A stretch of 64,000 bases of DNA from a bacterium. Its GTDB lineage: Bacteria > Armatimonadota > Fimbriimonadia > Fimbriimonadales > Fimbriimonadaceae. This document shows, piece by piece, positions 26,082 through 37,587 of the stretch (within the stretch, counting starts at the first letter, position 1; each line of letters starts with the position of its first letter). The notes under the pieces were generated by a model. The model was not told the DNA's origin. It ran no database searches and was given only the letters and a program-made list of their open reading frames with translations. The stretch covers positions 186,001 through 250,000 of the forward strand of contig PNMZ01000001.1 in NCBI GenBank assembly GCA_013823945.1. Reading direction: 5' to 3'. A program made the translations under genes and the position numbers.

Positions 26082-27047
26082 ATGGACGCCCTCGAACTCG
26101 TCAAACTCAACCTCATCAGCCCGATGGTCCTCTGCTTCGTCCTCGGAGCCGTCGCCCAATTCTTCCACAGCGATCTCAAACTCCCTAACGGCGCTTACAC
26201 CGCTCTCAGCATCTACCTCCTCCTCGCCGTCGGTTTGAAAGGCGGCGTCGCCCTTAGCGACGTCACCCTCGCTCAAATCGCCCTCCCACTCATCGGAACC
26301 GTCCTCCTCGGCTCCCTCATCCCCATCGTCATCTTCACCGCCTGTCGTTCCATCGGAAAACTCGACCACCCCAACGCCGCCGCGCTTGCTGCCCACTACG
26401 GCAGCGTCTCCGCCGTCACTTTCATCGCCTGCCTCACCTTCCTCGACACCCTCAAAGTCGAATATCCCCTCTTTAGCCCCGCCCTTGTCGCCGTCATGGA
26501 AATCCCCGGCATCGTCATCGCCCTCCTCCTCGTGAAAAAAGCAAGTCAAGCCGAAGGCAACCTCACCGAAGCCCTCAAAGAAATCGTCACCGGAAAATCA
26601 ATCCTTCTCCTCGCCGGAGGAATGGCGATTGGCGCTCTCACCGGTCACCGGGGTTACGAAACTGTAGAACCCTTTTTCAAGCATCCGTTCCAAGGCGCCC
26701 TCTGCATTTTCATGCTCGACATGGGCCTCCTCGCTGTCGCCCGCCTCGCCGAAGTCAAAAAAGTCGGCTGGTTCATCGTCGGCCTCGGCATTATCGCCCC
26801 CGTCGTCTTGGGAATCACCGGACTCTTCGTCGGCAAAATTTGTGGGCTTGGCCTCGGCGGATCAACTGTCCTTGCCGTTCTCAGTGCCTCCGCCAGCTAT
26901 ATCGCCGCCCCCGCAGCCGTCCGCGTTGCTCTACCCCAAGCCAATCCCAGCTTCTACCTCACCGCCGCCGTTGGAATCACCTTCCCCTTCAACCTCAGCA
27001 TCGGCATCCCACTTTACTACAGCCTCGCCCAACGTATCTTCACGTAA
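26082..27047 (+). CDS. SbtA-type sodium-dependent bicarbonate transporter family permease
   Basis: A ~321-residue, ten-helix membrane protein of the SbtA (DUF897) family, in which cyanobacterial members co-transport Na+ and HCO3-. Marks include LISPMVLCFVLGAVAQF, LLLAVGLKGGVAL, AAHYGSVSAVTFIACLTFL in the first half and the inverted repeat LCIFMLDMGLLAVARLAEV and LSASASYIAAPAAVRVALPQANPSFYL in the second. ATG 26082 begins exactly at the family's start; an earlier in-frame TTG lies inside the terminator. No SbtB regulator gene is next to it. In a heterotroph it may feed anaplerotic carboxylation. Confidence 0.88.
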   Translation: MDALELVKLNLISPMVLCFVLGAVAQFFHSDLKLPNGAYTALSIYLLLAVGLKGGVALSDVTLAQIALPLIGTVLLGSLIPIVIFTACRSIGKLDHPNAAALAAHYGSVSAVTFIACLTFLDTLKVEYPLFSPALVAVMEIPGIVIALLLVKKASQAEGNLTEALKEIVTGKSILLLAGGMAIGALTGHRGYETVEPFFKHPFQGALCIFMLDMGLLAVARLAEVKKVGWFIVGLGIIAPVVLGITGLFVGKICGLGLGGSTVLAVLSASASYIAAPAAVRVALPQANPSFYLTAAVGITFPFNLSIGIPLYYSLAQRIFT

Positions 27048-27119
27048 TCTCGTCAGGGCCACCAGTCAAACCCCCAAGGTAAACTGGCAAATCGGAAAGA
27101 TATCCGGATAAGGTTTAAC

Positions 27120-28499
27120 TTGCAACCCTCCCTCGAAGAATCAAATCCCGAACTCACGCAAGCTGATCACCGCGCAAACCGCAAAGCCAGTGTCCTAAAA
27201 ACGATAAAAACATCTATCTGGACAAAATTCCCTTCCGTTATTATCCTCCTCGTAGTTCTCCCTCTTGCTACTCGCGAATTCGGCCCCACCTTCAACGCTT
27301 TCGCTGCCATCCTCGCTCTCCTCTCCACCTTCCAAACGTTCAATCTTGGCGTCGGCCCTGCCGCTGCCATGGAACTCAGCAAATTCGCCGAATCTCCAAA
27401 CGAGGAAGAGGAATCCCTCGTTATTGGACAGTCAATTCTCGCCTATTTTTTAAGTTCTGTGCTGACCGCCCTCATTTTCATCGGGGCATATTATTTATTT
27501 GGTCAAAACTTAATTTATGGCCACACCTTGCAAGACCAAGCGGCAATGCTTACCCTCGGAACTGTTTTGATTACAGTCGGAATCCTCCTGAATGGTCCCT
27601 CGTCTCTTGCGCAACAACTCAATACCGGATACCTCCAAGAACACAAGAATGCTCAAGCAAATATCTTTATCCAATCGGCTGTCCTCATAGTCTCCATTTT
27701 CGCCGTTACTATTCTCAAATCCCCAGCAATTTATCTCTTCACCGTAGCTCTAACTCACCCAACGATCACCGTTCTTCATTCACTCAGGTTCTTCTTGATC
27801 GATAAACCTCGAATCAAACCTCGCCTAAATAAAGCGAGTCTTTCGAATTCGCTCATACTTCTTATGAACAATTGTCTGTTTTCCATTGGAACCATGGGCA
27901 CGCTCACCACCAGAGCTCTTCCGGTTTTGCTCATTGGCTTCTATTCTGCAAGCTCAAACAATATTGGAACCGCATCACTATTTATCAGCTGGCTCAATCC
28001 CATCATCAATATAATGACCCTCGTGACTGTGAGCCTCACTCCAGCCATTGCAACCGCAATAACAAATCACGATTTTGACTGGGCAAGACGAATCCTTCAA
28101 AAATTAGCAAAATATGTGACACTTACTCTTGCCGTTGGCATCCCACTAGCGTACTTCATTGGCCCAAAAGTCCATCGAGCACTGTTTCCTTCACAATATA
28201 CGCTGACATCCCTCCATTTCGCGCTGCTACTCCTTGCCGCAACAACATCCGCAATCCTTGGGTTAGCCTTTTCAACTTCCGCCGCTTCAAAACGATACAA
28301 ACAAAATGCCCAAGCTGGCATCATTCAAGCAGTTGTTGGAACATCCGTTGCGATAGCTCTGCTTCCGACTCTAGGTATCACGGGAATGGCTCTTGCTATC
28401 ATCATGAGTGAGGCTGTCGCTCTGATCTACCTCGCCGCAAACATTCGCAAAAACCTCAACACATCACAAGTAAAGGGATCGCACTCTAATACTGACTAG
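27120..28499 (+). CDS. Polysaccharide flippase-like membrane protein (Wzx/MATE fold)
   Basis: A 459-residue protein of ~12 helices with the MOP-superfamily look: a cytosolic N-terminus, then TSIWTKFPSVIILLVVLPLATREFG, LSTFQTFNLGVGPAAA, and the late pairs LALLLLAATTSAILGLAFSTSA and LPTLGITGMALAIIMSEAVALIYLA. Such proteins flip lipid-linked oligosaccharides to the periplasmic side. The start is TTG with AAGG upstream. Downstream come two glycosyltransferase-type genes and rmlBAC, which supports a surface-glycan role. The next gene is on the opposite strand and its end overlaps by 4 bp. Confidence 0.85.
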   Translation: MQPSLEESNPELTQADHRANRKASVLKTIKTSIWTKFPSVIILLVVLPLATREFGPTFNAFAAILALLSTFQTFNLGVGPAAAMELSKFAESPNEEEESLVIGQSILAYFLSSVLTALIFIGAYYLFGQNLIYGHTLQDQAAMLTLGTVLITVGILLNGPSSLAQQLNTGYLQEHKNAQANIFIQSAVLIVSIFAVTILKSPAIYLFTVALTHPTITVLHSLRFFLIDKPRIKPRLNKASLSNSLILLMNNCLFSIGTMGTLTTRALPVLLIGFYSASSNNIGTASLFISWLNPIINIMTLVTVSLTPAIATAITNHDFDWARRILQKLAKYVTLTLAVGIPLAYFIGPKVHRALFPSQYTLTSLHFALLLLAATTSAILGLAFSTSAASKRYKQNAQAGIIQAVVGTSVAIALLPTLGITGMALAIIMSEAVALIYLAANIRKNLNTSQVKGSHSNTD

Positions 28500-29419
28500 T
28501 TTCGACCGAATAGCTGAGCAGCTATTCGCTTTTCCCTTGACAGTACGTTCCGAACAATCGGCCTAACTCCTTTTCTTAAGCTCTTGCGAATTTCCTTGAT
28601 TCCCGGGCGCCAGCCACGCATCGCTGTCTGATCCAGCGCTTCATAGAACTGTTGACAATATGGACTCGCGAGCCATGCCAATCCCTCAAACGGCTTAGGG
28701 CGATCAAGGTAGTGACCAACTTTTCCCGAAAAATCAATCTTGCCTTTATGCATGTACAACATAACATTGAATCTCTCTTCAATCTGATAGAAATCTCCTG
28801 CGAAAATTGCATTCAAACAAGTCATATCGTGCGATTTGAGCGTTGAACCGTGCTGGCTCAAAATACGGTCAACCGCCGCATCAAGACCCTGATCACGCCA
28901 TCCCTTCAGATCAAGCAGAAGGAGACCCGCCTGTAAGATTTGAGTTTCAGAACTGAGTCCAAAAGTAGAGCGAAGATACTCACCGTCATAGGCTGTTGAT
29001 ACCGTCGTACCATCACTCACCGCTCCAACGATCTGGGGTGAAATATCCAAATCGTAAAGTTCCGATATATCCAAATCAAAGTAAACATCAACATCAGTGT
29101 AAATCAGCCGATCAACATGAATCAGTCGAGCAAGAAACAATCTCGCATAAGTCATCGTTGATCCATGGAGTGAGTTCAGGTGACCATGAATTTCCTCCCC
29201 CAAGTCAATCGGCCTCAGTTCGAACGGCTTCCCGAAATTTGCAACCGTTTGACGAACACAGTCGATCTCCTCGCCAGAAACGCCACAATAAAGCCAATAA
29301 ATATGAACCTCACGATCCTTAATGTTTCTCAATAGGGTGTACAGTGCAACATGAACACCAGGCAGTATAAACTGATCCGAAGCAATCGCGATTTTTATAA
29401 CTTCATTTCCTGGACTCAT
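28496..29419 (-). CDS. Glycosyltransferase family 8 protein
   Basis: Retaining GT-A glycosyltransferase, probably using a UDP-sugar at the cytosolic membrane face. KIAIASDQFILPGVHVALYTLL is the nucleotide-sugar strand, RLIYTDVDVYFD carries the metal-binding DxD (109-111), FNAGLL-like QAGLLLLDLKGWR follows, and HGxKPW-like VGHYLDRPKPFEGL ends the fold. The tail is basic (RKSLRKGVR). The start at 29419 fits the family start; a longer form at 29470 adds 17 residues without conserved features. Base composition is more AT-rich than in the housekeeping genes, as often seen in surface-glycan loci. Confidence 0.87.
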   Translation of the reverse strand: MSPGNEVIKIAIASDQFILPGVHVALYTLLRNIKDREVHIYWLYCGVSGEEIDCVRQTVANFGKPFELRPIDLGEEIHGHLNSLHGSTMTYARLFLARLIHVDRLIYTDVDVYFDLDISELYDLDISPQIVGAVSDGTTVSTAYDGEYLRSTFGLSSETQILQAGLLLLDLKGWRDQGLDAAVDRILSQHGSTLKSHDMTCLNAIFAGDFYQIEERFNVMLYMHKGKIDFSGKVGHYLDRPKPFEGLAWLASPYCQQFYEALDQTAMRGWRPGIKEIRKSLRKGVRPIVRNVLSREKRIAAQLFGRN

Positions 29420-29536
29420 AAATGTTATAATACCCCTGAAAATTTCACAAAACTTAATTAGATGCCTCATTAGTGAATAACGTCACAACAATCGCACATA
29501 ACACTCGCAATTATACTGACAATAATTCACACCAAA

Positions 29537-30379
29537 TTACAATCGACGCTTCGGTATTGCTTTCATCCTGCGTCCAAATGCTGTAGTCATAAATCCGTAA
29601 CGGTAGTTAGAACTTCCCGACCGTCCATCAAAGTGAGGAGTCGCTGGCAAAGGCTTGAACTGGAGTAAATCTACCATCGCACTGCAGATCGCCTGAGCAA
29701 CAATTTTCTCGAGAAGTTGCGCCGGATGAACCGTCTCATCGAGAAACGACTGGCGACATCGAAGATAAGTCTGATAGAAATAGGGGGAAAACATAAACAG
29801 TCGAACATCGCTCTCGTCCAAAGATCGGTATAGATCGGAGCTAACATCAAACGTAGTGTTTAAGGCGTACTTATGGAATAATCGATGATTTCGCACAAAT
29901 AGTCTACCTGTACATTTAACAATTCTATCCTCTGACAAAATCAGATCAGACTGGTCAAGTACATAGTTAAGTATCTCCATTTCACCATATCCTTTTCCAA
30001 ATTTTCGATCAAATGAATTGCCATTAAAGCTGAATAGATCAATTTGCTTACCATTTGTTGGAATTTTTGTAAATTTTTTGAGGTCAAAACCACTGTTCTC
30101 GCAAAACACAATTCGCTGAAAATCACTCCGCGTTACCCACTTCTCAAAAGAAATCAGATAATCCTGTTCTCTTTTGATCGGGTCAATCAACTGTGTACCG
30201 ATCATGCCTTGTGGATCGATAGTTCCGGTCAAAACTAAGATAGGCTCGCGACCAAGTTTCGACTTCTCAATCCGAGAAAAAGCCTCCGGTGCCGGACGAC
30301 CTTCCTCTGGCTGGTTCTCATAGCCCGCTTTCAACCGACGAATTGCATCCGTCAGGATCCGAAGTCTTCTGTGTGGCAT
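29537..30379 (-). CDS. Putative glycosyltransferase-like protein of unassigned family
   Basis: 280 residues. The opening EPILVLTGTIDPQGMIGTQLIDPIKREQDYLISFEKWV and IVFCENSGFDL, followed by a GYGEMEILNYVLDQSDLI helix and the motif VKCTGRLFVRN, resemble capsular or LPS glycosyltransferases that carry a K(I/L)TGRY motif, but no DxD is evident. No membrane segment is visible. It runs divergently from rmlB and codirectionally with the GT8 gene 66 bp downstream. AT-rich codons suggest the same origin as that gene. Function should be read as surface-glycan synthesis at best. Confidence 0.6.
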   Translation of the reverse strand: MPHRRLRILTDAIRRLKAGYENQPEEGRPAPEAFSRIEKSKLGREPILVLTGTIDPQGMIGTQLIDPIKREQDYLISFEKWVTRSDFQRIVFCENSGFDLKKFTKIPTNGKQIDLFSFNGNSFDRKFGKGYGEMEILNYVLDQSDLILSEDRIVKCTGRLFVRNHRLFHKYALNTTFDVSSDLYRSLDESDVRLFMFSPYFYQTYLRCRQSFLDETVHPAQLLEKIVAQAICSAMVDLLQFKPLPATPHFDGRSGSSNYRYGFMTTAFGRRMKAIPKRRL

Positions 30380-30518
30380 CGGGTCGGAATCCTACCCGAA
30401 CTAGATTTGGGTTCAGGTCTAGAATGAATTACCGTTAATTATTCTCTAGAGACACTGGCAATCGTTCCGTGGAGGAGGCTGACTATACCTGGTACCTTCC
30501 TTGATGTATTCTCAGCGT

Positions 30519-31574
30519 ATGCGAATCCTGGTCACCGGCGGATGCGGCTTCATCGGCGCGAATTTCCTCCTCAAATATGTCCCCCAACTCCCCGATGTTC
30601 AGTTCCTCAACCTCGATGCTCTCACATACGCTGGCAATCCCCTCTCGCTCCAATCAATTGCCGACCGAGAAAACTACGATTTCGCTCACATCAATCTTGC
30701 GAATGAGCAAGAAGTCAGCAATGCCGTCGAAGGATTTCGACCGACCCACATCGTCCACTTTGCTGCCGAAACCCACGTAGACCGCTCAATCAAATACCCC
30801 CGCGACTTCCTGAACTCAAACATCATCGGAACCTTCAACCTCCTGGAAGCCGCCCGGCAGGTCTGGGGGAACCATCTCGCCGACAAAGTCTTCCACCACG
30901 TTAGCACCGATGAAGTCTACGGAGAACTCGGCGAAACCGGAATGTTCGAGGAAACAACACCCTATTCCCCGAACTCGCCCTACAGTGCCAGCAAAGCATC
31001 GTCCGACCACATGGTGAGAGCATGGAACCACACCTACGGCCTCCCAACCAAAATCACCAACTGCAGCAACAACTACGGCCCGTACCAATTCCCCGAAAAG
31101 CTCATACCCGTCATGTCCCTCAACGCCCTCGCCGGAAAGCCACTTCCCGTCTACGGCAAAGGCGACAACATCCGCGATTGGCTCTTCGTTGGCGACCATG
31201 CTGAAGCCATCTTCCGAGTTATGACAGATGGGCCAATTGGAGAAACCTTCAATATCGGTGGCAATGCCGAACGCACTAACCTCCAAGTCGTTCATGGGAT
31301 TTGCCAAGCCGTCGCTGAAATTACAAACCAACCGGTTGAAAAGATTCAAGAACAAATCACATTTGTCACCGACCGCCCCGGTCACGATTTCCGCTATGCA
31401 ATCGACACAACCAAAATAAAGAACGAACTCGGCTGGCAACCCTCCCAATCATTCGAAGAGGGACTCCACCAAACGGTCAAGTGGTATTCCGAGAACCCAA
31501 ATTGGATCGAGGCGGTCAAATCGGGCGAGTATCTCAAGTGGATCAACGAGCACTACCAAGGAGAAACAAACTAA
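30519..31574 (+). CDS. rmlB: dTDP-glucose 4,6-dehydratase
   Basis: Second step of dTDP-L-rhamnose synthesis: converts dTDP-glucose to dTDP-4-keto-6-deoxyglucose using bound NAD. The Rossmann start ILVTGGCGFIG carries the glycines at 7, 8, 10 and 13. STDEVYG (Thr130, Asp131, Glu132) and YSASK (155-159) form the catalytic set of the extended SDR enzyme; NNYGPYQFPEKLIP is the substrate loop. About 351 residues. ATG 30519 puts the Rossmann strand at the very start as usual; TTG 30501 and ATG 30504 are alternatives. rmlA and rmlC follow with no gap. Confidence 0.96.
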   Translation: MRILVTGGCGFIGANFLLKYVPQLPDVQFLNLDALTYAGNPLSLQSIADRENYDFAHINLANEQEVSNAVEGFRPTHIVHFAAETHVDRSIKYPRDFLNSNIIGTFNLLEAARQVWGNHLADKVFHHVSTDEVYGELGETGMFEETTPYSPNSPYSASKASSDHMVRAWNHTYGLPTKITNCSNNYGPYQFPEKLIPVMSLNALAGKPLPVYGKGDNIRDWLFVGDHAEAIFRVMTDGPIGETFNIGGNAERTNLQVVHGICQAVAEITNQPVEKIQEQITFVTDRPGHDFRYAIDTTKIKNELGWQPSQSFEEGLHQTVKWYSENPNWIEAVKSGEYLKWINEHYQGETN

Positions 31575-32444
31575 GTGAATCGAAAGGGCATTATTCTCGC
31601 CGGAGGCTCTGGATCACGCCTTCACCCCATCACTCGAGGCATCAGCAAGCAGCTCATCCCCGTTTATAGTAAACCGATGATCTACTACCCCCTCAGCGTG
31701 TTACTCCTTGCCGGAATAAGAGACGTCCTCATTATCACTACACCTCATGAGCAAGAAGCCTTCCAGCGACTCCTCGGCGATGGCTCGCAATGGGGAATCA
31801 ACCTCCAGTACGCTGTGCAACCGTCCCCCGACGGACTCGCTCAAGCATTCATCATAGGTGATCAGTTCATCGGAGATAATGCCTCCGCCCTCGTCCTCGG
31901 CGATAACATTTTCTACGGTCAAAATCTCACCGGCTTAGTCCGCGAAGCCACATCGAGAGACCACGGCGCAACCGTTTTTGCCTACCAAGTCGATGACCCA
32001 ACCGCCTACGGTGTAGTCAGCTTCAATGCCGAGGGCCAGGCCGAAACCCTTGAAGAGAAACCCGCGCACCCCAAGTCAAACTTCGCCGTGACTGGGCTCT
32101 ATTTTTACGACAACCAAGTTGTTGAATTCGCAAAGAATCTCAAACCCTCCGCCCGAGGAGAACTCGAAATCACTGACCTCAACCGGGTCTACCTCGAGCA
32201 AGGCACCCTCCACGTCACCACTTTTGGACGCGGATTCGCATGGCTCGATACCGGAACCGCCGAATCAATGCTTCAAGCTGCCAACTTCGTCCACGCCGTC
32301 GAAACTCGACAGGGCCTCATGGTCGCCAATATCGAAGAAATTTGCTTCCGCATGGGTCATATCAATGCCGAACAACTCCAAAGCCTGGGCGAATCAATGG
32401 CAAAAAATCCCTACGGCCAATACCTCCTCAAACTCCTCAAATGA
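31575..32444 (+). CDS. rmlA: Glucose-1-phosphate thymidylyltransferase
   Basis: First step of the same pathway: joins dTTP and glucose-1-phosphate. The signature [16 protein letters not shown], followed by [17 protein letters not shown], is complete, as are DNIFYGQ and [11 protein letters not shown]. Length 289 is typical of the short RmlA form. GTG start directly after the rmlB stop. Members of this group are feedback-inhibited by dTDP-rhamnose. Confidence 0.97.
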   Translation: MNRKGIILAGGSGSRLHPITRGISKQLIPVYSKPMIYYPLSVLLLAGIRDVLIITTPHEQEAFQRLLGDGSQWGINLQYAVQPSPDGLAQAFIIGDQFIGDNASALVLGDNIFYGQNLTGLVREATSRDHGATVFAYQVDDPTAYGVVSFNAEGQAETLEEKPAHPKSNFAVTGLYFYDNQVVEFAKNLKPSARGELEITDLNRVYLEQGTLHVTTFGRGFAWLDTGTAESMLQAANFVHAVETRQGLMVANIEEICFRMGHINAEQLQSLGESMAKNPYGQYLLKLLK

Positions 32445-32992
32445 AAGTCACCGAAACCCCAATTCCTGGCGTCGTCCTCCTCCAGCCTCAAATCTTTGGC
32501 GATGACCGTGGCTTTTTCCTGGAAACCTACAACACCGAAAAACTCGCAGCCCAAAACTTCCCTCACGTTTTTGTTCAAGACAACATGAGCATGAGCCGCA
32601 GAGGAGTCCTCCGTGGCCTCCACTACCAGTGGCCCCTCCCCCAAGGCAAACTCGTCCAATGTATCCAAGGTGAAATATGGGATGTCGCCCTCGACATACG
32701 CGAAGGATCTCCTACATTCGGACAGTGGCACGCTGAAATCCTGAATCATGAAAATCGAAACGCCCTCTATATTCCGGAAGGGTTCGCCCACGGATTTGCC
32801 GTCCTTTCAGAAACGGCCCTCGTCGCCTATAAATGTACGGCGCCCTACCGGGCTGAACAAGACGCCGGAATCATCTACAATGACCCCCAATTCAATATCC
32901 CTTGGTCAATTGAGAACCCTCAACTGAGTCCAAAAGATCAAGGGTTGCCAACCTTCAAAGAAGTCGCTCCCGAACGGCGACCCCAATTCTGA
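32441..32992 (+). CDS. rmlC: dTDP-4-dehydrorhamnose 3,5-epimerase
   Basis: Double epimerisation of dTDP-4-keto-6-deoxyglucose in the rhamnose pathway. A cupin fold with [26 protein letters not shown] (His61 as catalytic base), [13 protein letters not shown]-type strand and [13 protein letters not shown]. 183 residues, normal. ATG overlaps the rmlA stop by 4 bp. The final reductase rmlD does not follow; the next gene is an unrelated one on the other strand, so rmlD must be elsewhere or the pathway ends in a different sugar. Confidence 0.96.
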   Translation: MKVTETPIPGVVLLQPQIFGDDRGFFLETYNTEKLAAQNFPHVFVQDNMSMSRRGVLRGLHYQWPLPQGKLVQCIQGEIWDVALDIREGSPTFGQWHAEILNHENRNALYIPEGFAHGFAVLSETALVAYKCTAPYRAEQDAGIIYNDPQFNIPWSIENPQLSPKDQGLPTFKEVAPERRPQF

Positions 32993-32995
32993 GCT

Positions 32996-35109
<2,114 letters not shown>

Positions 35110-35153
35110 AGGCAATGTAAAGAGTCTGTAAAGATTAGTTGCATATCGAAATC

Positions 35154-35190
35154 AAATGCGGCTCGATTCCCTGAATTGAGTCGCATTTTT
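35154..35190 (+). terminator. Rho-independent terminator of eno
   Basis: AAATGCGGCTCGATTC (35154-35169) pairs with GAATTGAGTCGCATTT (35173-35188) over 16 positions with two G-T pairs and a 3-base loop, followed by T residues. Confidence 0.9.
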
Positions 35191-35253
35191 GTTCCCAAAT
35201 GAACCCAAAACCCAGTATTCCTACTTGATCTTTAAGCCAGAGGGCTTGGGACC

Positions 35254-35282
35254 TTCCATTTGGAGTCCGAACCATCTATACT
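35254..35282 (+). promoter_or_regulatory. Candidate sigma-70 promoter of the PEP-CTERM cluster
   Basis: TTCCAT, 17 bases, TATACT. The -10 is good and the -35 weak. A ~50-base leader follows, with a small CCGCA/TGCGG hairpin and AGAGGAAAAA ahead of the ATG at 35338. Confidence 0.4.
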
Positions 35283-35337
35283 TTGCTTGATCTGCCGCAA
35301 TTGTGCGGTAGCTGCTTTCTAGCAGAGGAAAAACTAA

Positions 35338-36000
35338 ATGAAAACATTTGCAATCATGGCCTTTTTGGTCGTTGGCTCAGCCGCACACGCTCTGATCCTG
35401 GATGACTTTGTTGATGGAAACACCAACAGCTCTATCTTCGCAGGTACTGGAGCAACTTACAACGCTGCAACCGTACCCGGTGGCTTCCGCTACACCGAAC
35501 ACACTATTGAGTCAAATCCCCTTGGGTTGACCCACTCAAACATCGTCGTGAACGGCATTTTCGCTAGCGACAGCAAAACGCTCGTTGACGCAACAGCAAA
35601 GATTGCATGGGGCGTGGACAACAACGGAAACGCTGGGGCAGGCACTGACCTCAACGCCAACTTATCCAGCTTTGGCGCATTCAAAATCAATATTCTGAGC
35701 AACGATCTCCCCGCTACGATCCAACTCGGAGTTCGATCGAACTCTGGTGCGTTCGTTAACTCTTCTGTCTACAACGTAACCCCGGGAATGGTCATGATGA
35801 ATCAATCCATCACGATCAATTTCAGCGACTTCGGCGGAGTTAACTTCTCCGACGTTGATGCAATTTCCATGGTGATCAACACATCGGCAAGTGGAGACAT
35901 CGTCATTGATTCCTTCGAGGCCGTTCCTGAACCCGCATCCATGATCGCCTTGGGTCTTGGTGCAGCCGCTCTGGTAGCGCGGCGAAAGCGAAATTCGTAA
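35338..36000 (+). CDS. PEP-CTERM sorting-domain protein, paralogue 1 of 3
   Basis: A secreted protein of 220 residues: signal peptide (FAIMAFLVVGSAAHA), an ~175-residue beta-rich body starting LILDDFVDG, and the sorting tail: VPEPASM, a hydrophobic helix and RRKRNS. In the PEP-CTERM system an exosortase would cut at the PEP motif and move the protein to the surface or matrix; no exosortase is in the window. The body shares NFSDFGGVNFSDVDAISMVINTSASGDIVIDSFEA with its two downstream paralogues. The DDF opening recalls a carbohydrate-binding sandwich, but function is unknown. Confidence 0.85.
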   Translation: MKTFAIMAFLVVGSAAHALILDDFVDGNTNSSIFAGTGATYNAATVPGGFRYTEHTIESNPLGLTHSNIVVNGIFASDSKTLVDATAKIAWGVDNNGNAGAGTDLNANLSSFGAFKINILSNDLPATIQLGVRSNSGAFVNSSVYNVTPGMVMMNQSITINFSDFGGVNFSDVDAISMVINTSASGDIVIDSFEAVPEPASMIALGLGAAALVARRKRNS

Positions 36001-36029
36001 TCAAACGAACTCAGCTTGAGAACAAAAAA

Positions 36030-36704
36030 ATGAACAAAATCCTCACCATTGGTTTATCCGCCAGTACCATTCTTGCTGCAGGTGTCGCAAACGCTTATGT
36101 GATGATTGATGACTTCTCAACCGGAGCAGTTAGCAACACAATCACAACGGGTACAAGCTATACCAGCCAAAACGGAACCATGCTCGGCGGCGACCGCATC
36201 GTCTACATGGAAGTTTTGTCAAATGCATTCGGCCTCGGACTCAGCGTTGACACCGCTATGGGAGCCCTCACCATTAACAGCCAATCCGGCGTTCTTGGTG
36301 TGAGTTCCGTCAACTACGGACTCAACCTGACCGGCCCAAGCAACACCGCATGGGATGACCTGAACTTCGATTTCTCTGGAGAAACCGCATTCAGAGTCAA
36401 CACTCTCAGCCGAGATGGAGACCTCACAATTGTCTTCCAAGTCCGGAATTCGCCCAATAGCTTCGTTGCTGTGAGCAAAACTCTGACCGGGAGTTCAATC
36501 AACGTTGCTGAGTCAACCGTGTTCAACTTCAGTGAGTTTGCTGGCGTTAATTTTAGCAACGTCGACCAAATCTACGTTGACTTCTACACATCAAACACAG
36601 GTGACGTAGCCGTCGATTCAATCGATGCCGTCCCCGAGCCAGCCACTATGGTCGTGCTCGCAAGCGCTGCCCTGGCCGCTGCTGCTCGACGACGACGCAA
36701 GTAA
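36030..36704 (+). CDS. PEP-CTERM sorting-domain protein, paralogue 2 of 3
   Basis: 224 residues. Signal peptide (ILTIGLSASTILAAGVANA), body beginning MIDDFSTGAVSNTITTG with MLGGDRIVYMEV and FNFSEFAGVNFSNVDQIYVDF, and tail VPEPATM, helix, AAARRRRK. The motif order is the same as in paralogue 3, so these two are closer to each other than to paralogue 1. It is 29 bp from paralogue 1, without a terminator between, and ends at a strong terminator. Surface-exposed or biofilm-matrix role inferred from the tail only. Confidence 0.87.
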   Translation: MNKILTIGLSASTILAAGVANAYVMIDDFSTGAVSNTITTGTSYTSQNGTMLGGDRIVYMEVLSNAFGLGLSVDTAMGALTINSQSGVLGVSSVNYGLNLTGPSNTAWDDLNFDFSGETAFRVNTLSRDGDLTIVFQVRNSPNSFVAVSKTLTGSSINVAESTVFNFSEFAGVNFSNVDQIYVDFYTSNTGDVAVDSIDAVPEPATMVVLASAALAAAARRRRK

Positions 36705-36725
36705 GTCAACTGATCCTCTGTATGC

Positions 36726-36759
36726 AATTGGGCTCAAGAAATTCTTGAGCCCAATTTTT
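36726..36759 (+). terminator. Rho-independent terminator after PEP-CTERM paralogue 2
   Basis: AATTGGGCTCAAGAA and TTCTTGAGCCCAATT form a perfect 15-bp stem with a single-base turn (a palindrome in practice), followed by TTTC. Confidence 0.9.
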
Positions 36760-36795
36760 CTTGTAAACCTACTAGGATTTTTTCATCTCTTTCGC

Positions 36796-36824
36796 TTGGC
36801 ACAATCTCTGCCCGAACCTAATGC
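36796..36824 (+). promoter_or_regulatory. Candidate sigma-70 promoter of PEP-CTERM paralogue 3
   Basis: TTGGCA (36796-36801), 17 bases, TAATGC (36819-36824), about 42 bases before the ATG at 36867. Lies directly after the previous terminator, so paralogue 3 is a separate transcript. Confidence 0.5.
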
Positions 36825-36866
36825 ACCAGAGAGGGCTACACCGCCCATTTCAAAGGAACAGAAATC

Positions 36867-37535
36867 ATGCGAATCCAACTCATTATCGGAGCGATTTTCG
36901 TTGCTGGGGCGGCACAGGCAACCGTACTCATCGACAATTACTCAACCGGAATCTACAACAAAACCATCACCGGAGGAAGCGACCTCGCTTTCCAAACTGG
37001 CTCGATGCTCGGTGGAGATCGATACTCATCCATGATGGTCGAGACCAACCCCTTTGGCCTCGAACTCCAAACCAATATCCAAAACGGCGCCTACGCTTTG
37101 AGCTCCCAATCGGGTGTCAATGCAATGGGTGAAGTTGGTTACGGCTTTCAAGCCAGCGGTGCTGGAACTTCGTTCCAAGATCTCAATTTCAATTTCAGCG
37201 GAGAAAACGCATTCAAGCTGAACTTCCTGAGTAGCGACACCCCCGGCACCGTAATGATGTCCGTTCGGTCAAGCTCAAGCAACGGTGGTGCTTTTAGCTC
37301 CGTGACCAAACCCATCCCCGGCAACAGTGTCAACACTCCGTTCATGACGTCATTCAGCTTCTCTGAATTTGCGGGCATCAACTTCAGCGACGTCGACCAA
37401 CTCGTCATCAAGTTCGATACTGGAATCAGCGGAGACATCGCGCTCGATAGTGTCGAAGCCGTTCCCGAGCCAGCTACGATGATTGTTCTTGGTGCCGCAG
37501 CTGCTGTCGCCGCACGACGACGAAAAAAGAACTAA
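36867..37535 (+). CDS. PEP-CTERM sorting-domain protein, paralogue 3 of 3
   Basis: 222 residues. Signal peptide (IQLIIGAIFVAGAAQA), body LIDNYSTGIYNKTITGG, MLGGDRYSSMMVETNPFG, FSFSEFAGINFSDVDQLVIKF and tail VPEPATM, helix, AARRRKKN. RBS AAAGGAAC upstream. It has its own promoter-like site and a downstream hairpin, so it is separated transcriptionally from the first two copies. No catalytic motif is visible. Confidence 0.87.
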   Translation: MRIQLIIGAIFVAGAAQATVLIDNYSTGIYNKTITGGSDLAFQTGSMLGGDRYSSMMVETNPFGLELQTNIQNGAYALSSQSGVNAMGEVGYGFQASGAGTSFQDLNFNFSGENAFKLNFLSSDTPGTVMMSVRSSSSNGGAFSSVTKPIPGNSVNTPFMTSFSFSEFAGINFSDVDQLVIKFDTGISGDIALDSVEAVPEPATMIVLGAAAAVAARRRKKN

Positions 37536-37547
37536 GGACTGAATTTT

Positions 37548-37581
37548 GAACCTCTCGAACTGATTGGCATTCGAGAGGTTC
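37548..37581. terminator. Hairpin between convergent PEP-CTERM and GNAT genes
   Basis: GAACCTCTCGAA and TTCGAGAGGTTC form a perfect 12-bp stem with a 10-base loop. A weak TTTT/AAAA lies on the left side. Likely transcription end for both sides. Confidence 0.65.
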
Positions 37582-37587
37582 ACTAAC

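Noticed and set aside
27120-32992. Whole polysaccharide cluster as a genomic island
   Set aside because: The two glycosyltransferase-type genes are AT-rich but rmlBAC and the flanks match the background; no integrase or repeats at the borders.
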